In this document: positions 7,844 to 15,879 of the stretch, one piece after another
How the letters are laid out: each line of letters starts with the position of its first letter
Position numbering within the stretch: position 1 is the first letter of the stretch
Assembly (NCBI RefSeq): GCF_040096355.1
Contig: NZ_JBBMEX010000005.1
Coordinates: forward strand, 1 to 64,000
Source of the DNA: Maccoyibacter intestinihominis
GTDB taxonomy: Bacteria > Bacillota > Clostridia > Lachnospirales > Lachnospiraceae
DNA: 64,000 nt
Direction: 5' to 3'
Notes under the pieces: generated by a model
Database searches by the model: none
The model's input: the letters and a program-made list of their open reading frames with translations, nothing else
Told to the model about the DNA's origin: nothing
Position numbers and translations under genes: made by a program

Positions 7844-8890
7844 ATGCAGGAAAAAATACTGAAGATATCAGCCTGCTTTTGTGTGGCGTTAGCAATTGTG
7901 GCATGTGCATCTTTTTACTATCTGCCAAAACTGCATGATACGAGGCTGTCTTTTGGAATGGAACAGTTAGAGCAATTTATACTGACAAAAAGTGAAAATT
8001 CAGGGATCAGTGCCATTAATACCGATGTGAAGGCGAACTTCCCACAGCAGCTTCGGGTAGAGCTTCCGGCAGGCTGTGATGCAAGTCAGGTGGAGGTGCG
8101 TCAGAATTATAATTCGCAGACCGTGGATCTGATCATTCCGACCGATGAGCAGGAATTTTTGTATGAGAAACCTTTAGTCGGCAGCAGTAAAAATATCAGT
8201 GATGTGTTCATGGATTATGCAGGCGGAAAGGCAGTCATAGAGATTGTCTTAAACCAGGTGTTTGAGACGGAAAAGACCTGTGCAGGAAAATATCTCTATC
8301 TGGATTTTTTGTCACCGCATGAAATCTATGATAAAGTAGTAGTAATCGATGCGGGACACGGCGGGAGCAAGCCGGGAGCCATCAAGCAGGGAATCTGTGA
8401 GAAGGATATTGATCTGGCTATAGTGTTAGAATTGAAGAAACTATTAGAACAAAATAAAAAAATCGGTGTATACTATACAAGAGTAGATGACAGCAATCCG
8501 TCCTTTGACAGCAGGGTAGACCTTGCAAACAAAGCGGATGCGGATCTGTTTATCAGCGTTCATAACAATTCCACGACAGGACCGGGACTCTCTAAGGTAC
8601 AGGGAACACAGGTCATGTACGATGAGAAGAAACCCGATAAAGATTCTAAGGATTTTGCGCAGATCTGTTTAGAAGAGGTAACGAAATCCTGTGGCAGTGT
8701 CGATAAAGGTCTGGTGGCAGGAAATGATATTTTTATCATCCGAACGGCAGCAGTACCGGTCGCACTCATCGAAGTGGGATTTATGACAAATGAAGAAGAA
8801 CTGACAAAATTAAATTCAAATGATTATCAAAAGAAAGTGGCAGAAGGCATTTATCAGGCGATCCTGCGGGCTTTTGAGGAAGGATACTAG
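7844..8890 (+). CDS. N-acetylmuramoyl-L-alanine amidase (Amidase_3)
   Basis: The 348-residue enzyme cleaves the bond between MurNAc and L-Ala in peptidoglycan. An N-terminal membrane anchor (about residues 6-25) is followed by about 130 residues of an uncharacterised domain. The amidase domain starts near residue 165. Zinc ligands fit H172 in DAGHGG, E186 and H240 in SVHNNS, and the catalytic glutamate fits E310 in IEVGF. I chose ATG 7844, seven bases after the protease stop, with AGGAAAG upstream; GTG 7841 is an alternative. It is co-transcribed with the exported protease. Confidence 0.88.
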   Translation: MQEKILKISACFCVALAIVACASFYYLPKLHDTRLSFGMEQLEQFILTKSENSGISAINTDVKANFPQQLRVELPAGCDASQVEVRQNYNSQTVDLIIPTDEQEFLYEKPLVGSSKNISDVFMDYAGGKAVIEIVLNQVFETEKTCAGKYLYLDFLSPHEIYDKVVVIDAGHGGSKPGAIKQGICEKDIDLAIVLELKKLLEQNKKIGVYYTRVDDSNPSFDSRVDLANKADADLFISVHNNSTTGPGLSKVQGTQVMYDEKKPDKDSKDFAQICLEEVTKSCGSVDKGLVAGNDIFIIRTAAVPVALIEVGFMTNEEELTKLNSNDYQKKVAEGIYQAILRAFEEGY

Positions 8891-8892
8891 AA

Positions 8893-9489
8893 ATGAACAA
8901 GATTATTTTTGCAACCGGAAATGCCGGAAAGATGAAAGAGATCAGAGAAATTTTGCAGGACATGAACATGGAGATCCTGTCGATGAAAGAAGCCGGAATT
9001 GAGGCAGACATTATCGAGGATGGAAAGACGTTTGAAGAAAATGCCATGATCAAGGCAAAAGAAATCGCAAAATATACAGACGAAATCGTCTTAGCAGATG
9101 ATTCCGGATTAGAAATCGATTATCTGAACAAGGAGCCGGGTATTTATTCTGCCCGCTATATGGGTGAGGATACGCCTTATGAAGTAAAAAATGCCAATTT
9201 ATTGGAGCGTTTAAAGGGCGTAGAGAAGGACAAACGTACCGCACGGTTTGTCTGTGCGATCGCAGCAGTTCTTCCAAATAAAGAAGTCCTTACAACGAGA
9301 GGCACGATTGAAGGCTACATTGGAGAGAAACCGGTAGGTAAGAACGGATTTGGCTATGACCCGATTTTTTATGTAGAGGAATACGGCTGTTCTACGGCAG
9401 AGTTGTCGATGGAGCAGAAGAATGAGTTGAGCCACCGTGGAAAGGCGCTGCGGGCAGTAAAAGAGGAATTAAAGAAAAAAGGATTTTAG
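8893..9489 (+). CDS. rdgB: XTP/dITP diphosphatase (RdgB/HAM1 family)
   Basis: This 198-residue enzyme of normal length hydrolyses non-canonical purine triphosphates (ITP, XTP, dITP) to monophosphates and so cleans the nucleotide pool. The N-terminal FATGNAGKMKEI substrate loop, the LADDSGLEID metal site and the GKNGFGYDPIF motif are all present. It follows the amidase stop by two bases, with GAGGAAGG as ribosome site, and precedes the phosphoesterase by three bases, so it is part of the 5018-9975 operon. Confidence 0.93.
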   Translation: MNKIIFATGNAGKMKEIREILQDMNMEILSMKEAGIEADIIEDGKTFEENAMIKAKEIAKYTDEIVLADDSGLEIDYLNKEPGIYSARYMGEDTPYEVKNANLLERLKGVEKDKRTARFVCAIAAVLPNKEVLTTRGTIEGYIGEKPVGKNGFGYDPIFYVEEYGCSTAELSMEQKNELSHRGKALRAVKEELKKKGF

Positions 9490-9492
9490 CGT

Positions 9493-9975
9493 ATGAAAAA
9501 AATTATGGTTGTAAGCGATACCCACAAACATCATAGAAATCTTGCAAGGGCGTTAGAGCAGGCAGGTACACCGGATCTGCTGATCCATCTTGGCGATGCT
9601 GAGGGATATGAGGATTACATAGCAGACATGGCAGGCTGTCCATTAGAGATCGTATCGGGAAATAATGATTTTTTCTCCATGTTGGACAAAGAAAAGGAGA
9701 TACGGATCGGAAAATACAAGGTGCTGCTCACACATGGACATTATTACTATGTCAGTGCGGGACTGGACACACTGCGCAAAGAAGCCTATAGCCGTGGCAT
9801 GGATATTGTGATGTTTGGGCATACGCACAGACCATTGATCGAATACGATAAGGAGCTTACCGTTATCAATCCGGGAAGTCTGTCCTATCCGAGACAGCCG
9901 GGAAGAAAACCGTCTTATATTATGATGGAACTCGACCGTGAGGGAGAAGCGCATTTTACGATCCACTATTTATAA
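9493..9975 (+). CDS. Metallophosphoesterase, YfcE/MJ0936 family
   Basis: The 160-residue calcineurin-like phosphodiesterase has all metal-binding blocks: SDTH near residues 8-11, HLGDAE, GNND, THGHYY and GHTHRP. Family members hydrolyse phosphodiesters such as bis-pNPP in vitro; the cellular substrate is not known. It is commonly found next to rdgB, as here, and closes the operon. No clear terminator follows; an A/T-rich block and the next tRNA promoter begin within 85 bases. Confidence 0.9.
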   Translation: MKKIMVVSDTHKHHRNLARALEQAGTPDLLIHLGDAEGYEDYIADMAGCPLEIVSGNNDFFSMLDKEKEIRIGKYKVLLTHGHYYYVSAGLDTLRKEAYSRGMDIVMFGHTHRPLIEYDKELTVINPGSLSYPRQPGRKPSYIMMELDREGEAHFTIHYL

Positions 9976-10057
9976 GGGCGCTAAAATATCTACAAAAGTA
10001 CAAAAAATTCAAAAACATGAAAAAATTTTTAAAATTTTTAAAATTTCAAAAAAAATG

Positions 10058-10086
10058 TTGACAAGCATGAATGTCTATTATATAAT
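10058..10086 (+). promoter_or_regulatory. Consensus promoter of tRNA cluster 2 with A-tract UP element
   Basis: TTGACA at 10058-10063, exactly 17 bases, TATAAT at 10081-10086. Phased A and T tracts from about 10000 to 10056 look like an UP element, as expected for stable-RNA promoters. Confidence 0.9.
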
Positions 10087-10130
10087 ATGTCTTGCGTCAC
10101 GAGTGATGCAGAAATGAATATTGTGAATTA

Positions 10131-10205
10131 CGGGGTGTGGCTCAGCTTGGCTAGAGCGCCTGGTTTGGGACCAGGAGGCCGCAGGTTCGAATCCTGTCAC
10201 CCCGA
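10131..10205 (+). tRNA. tRNA-Pro (TGG)
   Basis: The acceptor CGGGGTG pairs with CACCCCG. The anticodon loop TTTGGGA carries TGG. First gene of the second cluster. Confidence 0.93.
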
Positions 10206-10209
10206 CTCT

Positions 10210-10280
10210 GCGGGTGTAGTTCAATGGTAGAACACCAGCCTTCCAAGCTGGATACGTGGGTTCGATTCCCATCACCCGCT
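10210..10280 (+). tRNA. tRNA-Gly (TCC)
   Basis: The acceptor GCGGGTG pairs with CACCCGC. The anticodon loop CTTCCAA carries TCC. Only four bases separate it from tRNA-Pro. Confidence 0.93.
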
Positions 10281-10305
10281 TTGTATTTGCAAAATTCGAT
10301 AACAT

Positions 10306-10379
<74 letters not shown>

Positions 10380-10383
10380 TTAT

Positions 10384-10458
10384 GGTGGGTATAGCGCAGT
10401 TGGTTAGCGCGCCAGATTGTGGCTCTGGAGGCCCAGGGTTCGAATCCCTGTATCCACC
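10384..10458 (+). tRNA. tRNA-His (GTG)
   Basis: The anticodon stem CCAGA/TCTGG encloses GTG. The extra G at position -1 (10384) faces C73, the histidine identity pair. Confidence 0.92.
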
Positions 10459-10492
10459 CTTGATGCGATAAGTTCAGCATCTGAAAAAATGA

Positions 10493-10564
10493 TGGGCTAT
10501 CGCCAAGCGGTAAGGCACAGGACTTTGACTCCTGCATTCGCTGGTTCGAATCCAGCTAGCCCAG
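10493..10564 (+). tRNA. tRNA-Gln (TTG)
   Basis: The acceptor TGGGCTA pairs with TAGCCCA. The anticodon loop CTTTGAC carries TTG. Confidence 0.93.
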
Positions 10565-10582
10565 GTCTTACAAATTAAATAT

Positions 10583-10655
10583 GGGGTATTAGCTCAGTTG
10601 GCAGAGCACTTGACTTTTAATCAAGTTGTCCGGGGTTCGAATCCCCGATGCCTCA
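10583..10655 (+). tRNA. tRNA-Lys (TTT)
   Basis: The acceptor GGGGTAT pairs with ATGCCTC. The anticodon loop CTTTTAA carries TTT. Last gene of the cluster. No tRNA in this window encodes CCA. Confidence 0.93.
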
Positions 10656-10663
10656 GTAACATG

Positions 10664-10694
10664 GACTTACTACAGTTTTGTGGTAAGTCTTTTT
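10664..10694 (+). terminator. Terminator of tRNA cluster 2
   Basis: GACTTAC at 10664-10670 pairs with GTAAGTC at 10683-10689, followed by five T. Confidence 0.8.
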
Positions 10695-10795
10695 ACATTT
10701 ATTTTACCGAGTTTTTTTCAAAGCATGATAGTAACGTTTTTTCGGGCATACTATACTGAGATGTGAAAAGAAAATGAGGAAAGAGAGAAAGAAAC

Positions 10796-11323
10796 GTGCC
10801 ATCTACTTATGCACATGATTGCTTTGGAAAAGCAGTTTACAAACAGTTACCAAAAGAGATACAAAAAGAGATCAAAGCATATGGTCCGCTTTACATGCCA
10901 GACCGGCGGCAGAATTCTTTGAACAGGCATGGAAGAAGAGAAAGGAGCTGCCGGCGAACCGTGGCGGATTTGCCTATCTGTATGGGTTCATCTGTCACTT
11001 TGCGTTAGACCACAGCTGTCATGGATATATTGAGGAAAAGATGCAAAAGAGCGGGGTGACGCATGCGGAGATCGAAGTAGAATTCGACCGGATGTTATTG
11101 GAAAAACACGGACACAATCCCATCACTTCGCACCTGACAAACCATATCCCGACAGATGCAACCTGTGCCGGTGTCATTGCGGAATTTTTTCCGGAAGTAA
11201 CAAAGCAGGAGGTGCAGCAGGCTGTATCAGGATGCAATTCCGTTAGCAGTACAGTTGATCTGTGAATATCGGGATAAGGGACCGTGTGATGAGGTATATC
11301 AGTGTACCTTTGGCGTGGAATAG
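10796..11323 (+). pseudogene. Zinc-dependent phospholipase C-like protein, broken by two deletions
   Basis: The reading starts at GTG 10796 with a good ribosome site and the family-like N-terminus PSTYAHDCFGKAVYKQLP. After about 30 residues the frame breaks at 10891-10903. The next frame continues with RPAAEFFEQAWKKRKELP and a helical zinc-protein body containing FICHFALDHSCHGYI. A second break at 11218-11233 moves to a third frame that ends YQDAIPLAVQLICEYRDKG...TFGVE, the usual C-terminus. Both breaks look like in-gene deletions at short shared sequence, since adjacent family segments are missing. The assignment rests on remembered family sequence. No functional protein is expected. Confidence 0.7.
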
Positions 11324-11332
11324 GAGTATACG

Positions 11333-11755
11333 ATGGAAAAAGAGAAAATGACAAAATTAGAAAAACAATGGGTATTATATGATGTGGGTAATTCGGCATT
11401 TGTGATGCTGGTATCCACGATCATACCGATTTATTTTAAAAATATGGCAACGGCAAGTGGAATCTCCGCAGCAAATTCAACCGCATATGGAAAAGATGTG
11501 GGCATCAGCGACAGCAGTATGCTGCTCGCGCTGCTCTTGACACAGGTGGTTGCATTTCCGTGTTCCATCCTGTTTGGAAAATCAGCACGGAAATATGAAT
11601 CGGAAAAACTGATCTCTGTCTGCATCGGTGCCTATTTTCTGATCGCGCTGATGTTTGTGCTTGGATTTATAACCTTCCGGCTTCAGCGGAGTGGCAGTTT
11701 TTACGGAAGATGGAAAACTTCGGTTTTTCCGATGTTAGGAAGAAAACCTCTATAG
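11333..11755 (+). pseudogene. MFS transporter of UMF1 (Atg22-like) family, internally deleted and truncated
   Basis: The open frame of 140 residues begins like UMF1 permeases (QWVLYDVGNSAFVMLVSTIIPIYF at residues 12-35) but then jumps at 11480-11491 from the first transmembrane segment to a segment that normally lies in the second half (LLLALLLTQVVAFPCSILFG). Roughly 250 residues would be missing. After FVLGFITFRLQ the sequence leaves the family and stops at 11755. Family members have about 420 residues and twelve spans; this has about three. It begins nine bases after the broken phospholipase gene, so the two decayed genes form one former operon. Confidence 0.7.
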
Positions 11756-11810
11756 AATTTGAATCGATAATATGGTAAAATGCATCCAAAACAAAGACAG
11801 GAGAGCAGCT

Positions 11811-12851
11811 ATGACAGAAAAAGAAAAAATGTTAGCAGGCATGGTCTATGAAGCCGTTTTGGATGAAGATTTAAAAGAGGACCGGTTAAAGTGCAAGGAT
11901 CTGTGCTTTGCAGCGAACCAGCTTCCGCCTTCTAAGATCAAAGAGCAGAGTGAGATCTTTGTGTCACTTTTTGCAAAGGCGGGAGAGGGCTTTTATATTA
12001 CCACACCGTTCTGGTGCGATTACGGATATAATATTGAAATTGGAAAAAATTTCTACAGCAATCACAACTGTGTCATTTTAGACTGTGCAAAAGTAACATT
12101 CGGTGACAATGTATTTGTAGGACCAAATTGCTGCTTTGCAACGGCAGAGCATCCGTTGGATGAAACAGAGCGTAACCGCGGACTGAAGACAGCCAGACCG
12201 ATACAGGTGGGCAACAGTGTGTGGTTTGGTGCAGGCGTTACGGTCCTGCCGGGCGTTACGATCGGAGATAATGTAGTAATCGGTGCGGGAAGTATCGTGA
12301 CGAAAGATATTCCATCGAATGTGGTCGCAGTGGGAAATCCGGCGCGTGTCATCCGGAGTCTGGAAAACAGTGGTCTGTATCGGATCGTACCATTAAAAGA
12401 AGTATATGCAAAAGACATCTGCGGTTGGAAATATGAAGGAGAATATTCCCTGTACAGTTATTCTTCCTGGGAAATGGCGGTCAGAAATCACTGGGAGATT
12501 GCAGATGCGAAAGTACGCGGGCAGGAGTACCGCGGAGTGCTAAATAAAGCAGGAGAACTGACAGGCTATTTTAAGATGCATCAGGATGAAAACGGCGAGG
12601 TTGAGATAGGACTTGGAATGCGGCCGGAAGAGTGCGGTCAGGGCAAAGGGGCAGACTTTGTAAAAACCATTACGGATTATGTAAAAAAACAGTATCCGGA
12701 AAGCCTTGTCTATCTGGAAGTTCGCCTATTTAATCAAAGAGCCGTGAAGTGTTATGAAAAAGCAGGCTATCAGGTGGTCTGTGAACATGACAGCATCAAA
12801 CCATGGGGAATTTTCCGGTATAAAAGAATGGAGTTAAAAAAGGAGGATTAA
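11811..12851 (+). CDS. Maltose O-acetyltransferase-like hexapeptide enzyme fused to a GNAT domain
   Basis: The protein has 346 residues. Residues 1-185 match the Maa/LacA/NodL left-handed beta-helix acetyltransferases: an N-terminal cap (TEKEKMLAG), catalytic-loop His in AEHPLD, and hexapeptide repeats VWFGAGVTVLPGVTIGDNVVIGAGS. Residues 200-346 form a GNAT acyltransferase with an acetyl-CoA loop (RPEECGQGKGADFV) and a C-terminal NQRAVKCYEKAGYQ motif. Both halves use acetyl-CoA; the acceptors are unknown. The start has AGGAGA nine bases upstream; a longer upstream ATG lacks one. It converges on the CBS gene, and the stop codons overlap by four bases. Confidence 0.82.
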   Translation: MTEKEKMLAGMVYEAVLDEDLKEDRLKCKDLCFAANQLPPSKIKEQSEIFVSLFAKAGEGFYITTPFWCDYGYNIEIGKNFYSNHNCVILDCAKVTFGDNVFVGPNCCFATAEHPLDETERNRGLKTARPIQVGNSVWFGAGVTVLPGVTIGDNVVIGAGSIVTKDIPSNVVAVGNPARVIRSLENSGLYRIVPLKEVYAKDICGWKYEGEYSLYSYSSWEMAVRNHWEIADAKVRGQEYRGVLNKAGELTGYFKMHQDENGEVEIGLGMRPEECGQGKGADFVKTITDYVKKQYPESLVYLEVRLFNQRAVKCYEKAGYQVVCEHDSIKPWGIFRYKRMELKKED

Positions 12852-13246
12852 AGTTCCTTTAAAATGCTTCGGATGATATCCTGTCTGGTTACAATGCCGA
12901 TGAAAAAGTTACGGTCATCCACGACGGGGATAAAGTTCTGGTTCATGGAGCGTTCTAATAACTCATCCATGGAAACATCGATTTTAACGGCAGGGTTAAA
13001 GTCCTTGCGCAGAATGTCGCTGACCTGATAATTTTCCTGTACCCGTAAGTCGTTGTTGCGGTATTCTAAGATATGCCAGAGAAAATCGCCTTCGCTGACA
13101 CTTCCGACATAGGTGCCATCCTTAGAAAGCACCGGAATGGCAGAATAACCGTGGGCATGCATTTTTTCAATACCCTGACGGAGTGTGTTGGTGTCATAGA
13201 CAAAAGCGACTTCGGATTTATTTTTTAATAACATTAATACGTTCAT
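12848..13246 (-). CDS. Tandem CBS-domain protein
   Basis: The 132-residue protein is two CBS motifs and nothing else (about residues 10-65 and 75-130), so it is a small adenosyl-ligand sensor. I chose the ATG at 13246 because GGGGGA lies eight bases before it; the longer frame up to 13294 has no ribosome site. A promoter is visible upstream. Stand-alone CBS proteins of this length bind AMP, ATP or similar ligands and may control a partner enzyme; no partner is apparent here. Confidence 0.83.
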   Translation of the reverse strand: MNVLMLLKNKSEVAFVYDTNTLRQGIEKMHAHGYSAIPVLSKDGTYVGSVSEGDFLWHILEYRNNDLRVQENYQVSDILRKDFNPAVKIDVSMDELLERSMNQNFIPVVDDRNFFIGIVTRQDIIRSILKEL

Positions 13247-13282
13247 TGATTGTTCCCCCATAAAATACATATTGACGTTCCT

Positions 13283-13311
13283 AGTGTATGGCATTTTCTG
13301 ACATTTTTCAA
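13283..13311 (-). promoter_or_regulatory. Promoter of the CBS gene
   Basis: On the minus strand TTGAAA (13311-13306), a 17-base spacer, and TACACT (13288-13283). Confidence 0.6.
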
Positions 13312-13377
13312 CTGCCTTGCAGCAGTTATAAGAAACTTTTAAGGAAGTTTAGAGTTGGTTTAGAATTACGAAAAGAA

Positions 13378-13406
13378 TTGACAAGGAGTTCAGAATCCAT
13401 TAGAAT
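13378..13406 (+). promoter_or_regulatory. Promoter of tRNA-Leu
   Basis: TTGACA at 13378-13383, 17 bases, TAGAAT at 13401-13406. It is 20 bases before the tRNA. Confidence 0.82.
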
Positions 13407-13425
13407 AGGAAAACGGATATGTTAA

Positions 13426-13505
13426 GCGGGCATGGCGGAATTGGCAGACGCGCTAGATTTAGGTTCTAGTGGGAGACCGTGCAGGTTCAAGTCCTGTTGC
13501 CCGTA
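13426..13505 (+). tRNA. tRNA-Leu (TAG)
   Basis: A class II tRNA with a short variable arm. The acceptor GCGGGCA pairs with TGCCCGT (first pair G-U). The anticodon stem CTAGA/TCTAG encloses TAG. Single-gene unit. Confidence 0.9.
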
Positions 13506-13520
13506 TTCAATGATGACAAA

Positions 13521-13560
13521 AGAGGGTTTCCTGAAGTATTTAAGGAAGCCCTCTTTGTGT
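13521..13560 (+). terminator. Terminator of tRNA-Leu
   Basis: AGAGGGTTTCCT at 13521-13532 pairs imperfectly with AGGAAGCCCTCT at 13543-13554, then a T-containing tail. Confidence 0.8.
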
Positions 13561-13616
13561 ATAAAAAACCCAAAATCATGCATGAATATGAATTTTATGG
13601 AATATGCCCAAATTTA

Positions 13617-13646
13617 TTGACAAACTGGCGGTCAAAATGATAAAAT
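13617..13646 (+). promoter_or_regulatory. Promoter upstream of the opp operon
   Basis: TTGACA at 13617-13622, 18 bases, TAAAAT at 13641-13646. The transcript would start near 13653 and meet a terminator-like hairpin at 13685. A second, weaker pair (TTGCCA 13738 / TACATA 13760) lies closer to oppB. Confidence 0.7.
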
Positions 13647-13684
13647 ACAACAAAGCTATGAGTTAAAAAATAGATTATATTTTG

Positions 13685-13722
13685 GGGTGCGATGAAGCGG
13701 GAAAAATCTCGCCCTTTTTTTA
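13685..13722 (+). terminator. Terminator-like hairpin in the opp leader (attenuator or end of a small RNA)
   Basis: GGGTGCGAT (13685-13693) pairs with ATCTCGCCC (13706-13714) with one mismatch and one G-U pair, and seven T follow. It sits between the promoter at 13617 and oppB at 13851, so it either attenuates the operon or ends a ~70-base RNA. Confidence 0.7.
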
Positions 13723-13850
13723 TTTCAAGATAACACTTTGCCATAGTAAAATGGAAAAGTACATACCTGTCAGGAAATAAAAATCCTGTCGTACAAAAGT
13801 GAGAGGAAATGCTCATATAAAATATAATCTGGAAACAAGGAGTGAAACCA

Positions 13851-14762
13851 ATGAAAGAATATATTGTCAAACGAGTGTTTCTTGCCGTCGTGACGATATT
13901 CGTAATCAGTGCGATTACGTTTTTTGCGATGAACCTGATACCGGGTGGACCGTTCAATACGGAAAAAGCATTAAGCCCGGCAGTTCAAAAAACTTTAGAA
14001 GAACGTTACAATCTGGACAAACCGGTATATGTTCAGTTCGGTATGTATCTGAAAAATCTGATGCATGGTGACTGGGGCGTGAGCTTAAAGAGCGGACGTG
14101 ACATCTGGACAGATATGTGGTCCAAATTCCAGATATCAGCAAAATTAGGAGGAATGGCAGCGATTGTTGCGATTATCGTGGGAATTGTTCTGGGAAGTAT
14201 CGCAGCGCTGAACCGAAATAAGTGGCCCGACCGTGTCATTATTTTCTTTACGACACTGGCAACGGCAATGCCGTCTTTCGTATTGGCAACCCTGCTGCTG
14301 TTAGTATTCTGTTTACAGTTGGAATGGGTTCCGGTCTGGTCATCGAGTGATCCGAATTATGTACTGCCTGTCATTGCTTTGAGCCTTTATCCAATGGCAT
14401 ATATCACAAGACTGACAAAAACAAGTATGTTAGACGCATTGAATCAGGATTATGTGCGTACAGCAAGAGCGAAGGGTGTAAGTACCAGAAGAGTTATTTT
14501 TAAACATGCACTTCGTAATGCATTAATCCCGGTCGTTACATATGTAGGACCAATGGTAGCCTATATTCTGGTAGGTTCCATGGTAGTAGAGAATATCTTT
14601 ACCATCGGTGGTCTTGGAACAGCGTTTGTTACAAGTATTACAAACCGTGACTATACGATGATTATGGCAACGACAATTTTCTTAGCGGTTCTCATGGTAA
14701 TTGCAAACCTGCTTACGGATATTGCTTATAAGATTATCGACCCGCGTATCACATTTGAATAA
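13851..14762 (+). CDS. oppB: Oligopeptide/dipeptide ABC transporter permease (OppB/DppB type)
   Basis: The 303-residue inner-membrane permease has an N-terminal span with IPGGPF right after it, then five more spans, and the permease coupling loop DYVRTARAKGVSTRRVIFKHALRNALIP near residues 200-230, which docks on the ATPases. AAGGAG eight bases before ATG 13851 fixes the start; GTG 13842 is less likely. It is the first gene of a five-gene operon with oppC, oppD, oppF and oppA. Whether the substrate is dipeptides or longer peptides cannot be told. Confidence 0.9.
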   Translation: MKEYIVKRVFLAVVTIFVISAITFFAMNLIPGGPFNTEKALSPAVQKTLEERYNLDKPVYVQFGMYLKNLMHGDWGVSLKSGRDIWTDMWSKFQISAKLGGMAAIVAIIVGIVLGSIAALNRNKWPDRVIIFFTTLATAMPSFVLATLLLLVFCLQLEWVPVWSSSDPNYVLPVIALSLYPMAYITRLTKTSMLDALNQDYVRTARAKGVSTRRVIFKHALRNALIPVVTYVGPMVAYILVGSMVVENIFTIGGLGTAFVTSITNRDYTMIMATTIFLAVLMVIANLLTDIAYKIIDPRITFE

Positions 14763-14778
14763 GAGAGGATAGAGATTT

Positions 14779-15867
14779 ATGCAGAACGAAAATGGAAGTC
14801 CGAAAAAGAGTCTGTTGTCCGCTCAGGTCGATTTATCAAAATTTGACAGTTCCTATTTCAGAGCGGCTACGGAAGAGGAAAAAAAGCAACAGGATGTTAT
14901 GAGTGAATCCACAACATTCTTTAAAGATGGTATCAGACGTTTAAAAAAGAACCCGTTGGCAATGGGAAGTCTGGTCGTGTTGATTTTAATTCTTTTAATT
15001 ATTATCATTGCACCGCACATCGTGCCTTACAGCTATGATCAAATCATAACGGTAAACGGTGTCCGTGATAAGAGTGCAAAGAACCTTGGTATGATGGAAT
15101 ACTCCCCAAGAGAACTCCAGTATATGGAAGAAACCGGTGAAAAATTATTCCCGCATATCTTTGGTACAGACAGTTTGTGCCGTGATTACTTTATCCGTGT
15201 TATTTACGGAACAAGAGTCAGCCTTGCAGTAGGTCTGGTAGCATCGATCATGGTATTGATCATCGGACTGCTATATGGTGCGATCGCAGGATACTGTGGT
15301 GGAAAAGTCGATATGGTAATGATGCGTATCGTCGATGTCATCTATTCCCTGCCGGATATGTTGATGATCATCTTACTTTCCGTTGTATTGAACGTAACGC
15401 TGGCACCGGCAATTGAAGGTACGGCACTTTCAAAACTGGGAACGAATATGATCTCCATATTTATCGTATTCGGACTGCTCTACTGGGTAGGTATGGCACG
15501 TCTTGTCAGAGGACAGGTGCTTTCCATAAAAAGCAGTGAGTATGTATTAGCAGCAAGATGTATCGGAACAAAAGGAAGTAAAATCTTAAGCATACATATC
15601 ATTCCGAACTGTCTGTCTGTTATCATTATTACAACGGCACTTCAGATCCCATCTGCAATCTTTACAGAGAGTTATCTGAGTTTCTTAGGACTGGGTGTTG
15701 CAGCTCCGCTGACATCGTTAGGAAGTCTTGCAAATACAGCCAGAGCAGGAATGCAGTCCTATCCGTCCAAACTGGTTATCCCGGCAGTCACGATCTGTCT
15801 GATCGTACTGGCATTTAACCTTTTAGGTGATGGATTAAGAGATGCGTTTGATTCAAAATTAAAGTAA
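14779..15867 (+). CDS. oppC: Oligopeptide/dipeptide ABC transporter permease (OppC/DppC type)
   Basis: The second permease, 362 residues. A cytoplasmic N-terminal extension of about 65 residues precedes the first span (FKDGIRRLKKNPLAMGS at the OppC_N boundary). An extracytoplasmic insert follows at about 90-125, then FGTDSLCRDYFIRVIYGTR and five spans, with the coupling loop SEYVLAARCIGTKGSKILSIHIIPN near residue 255. It lies 16 bases after oppB. Length is slightly above the usual 300 because of the insert. Confidence 0.9.
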   Translation: MQNENGSPKKSLLSAQVDLSKFDSSYFRAATEEEKKQQDVMSESTTFFKDGIRRLKKNPLAMGSLVVLILILLIIIIAPHIVPYSYDQIITVNGVRDKSAKNLGMMEYSPRELQYMEETGEKLFPHIFGTDSLCRDYFIRVIYGTRVSLAVGLVASIMVLIIGLLYGAIAGYCGGKVDMVMMRIVDVIYSLPDMLMIILLSVVLNVTLAPAIEGTALSKLGTNMISIFIVFGLLYWVGMARLVRGQVLSIKSSEYVLAARCIGTKGSKILSIHIIPNCLSVIIITTALQIPSAIFTESYLSFLGLGVAAPLTSLGSLANTARAGMQSYPSKLVIPAVTICLIVLAFNLLGDGLRDAFDSKLK

Positions 15868-15879
15868 GGAGATGCAGAG

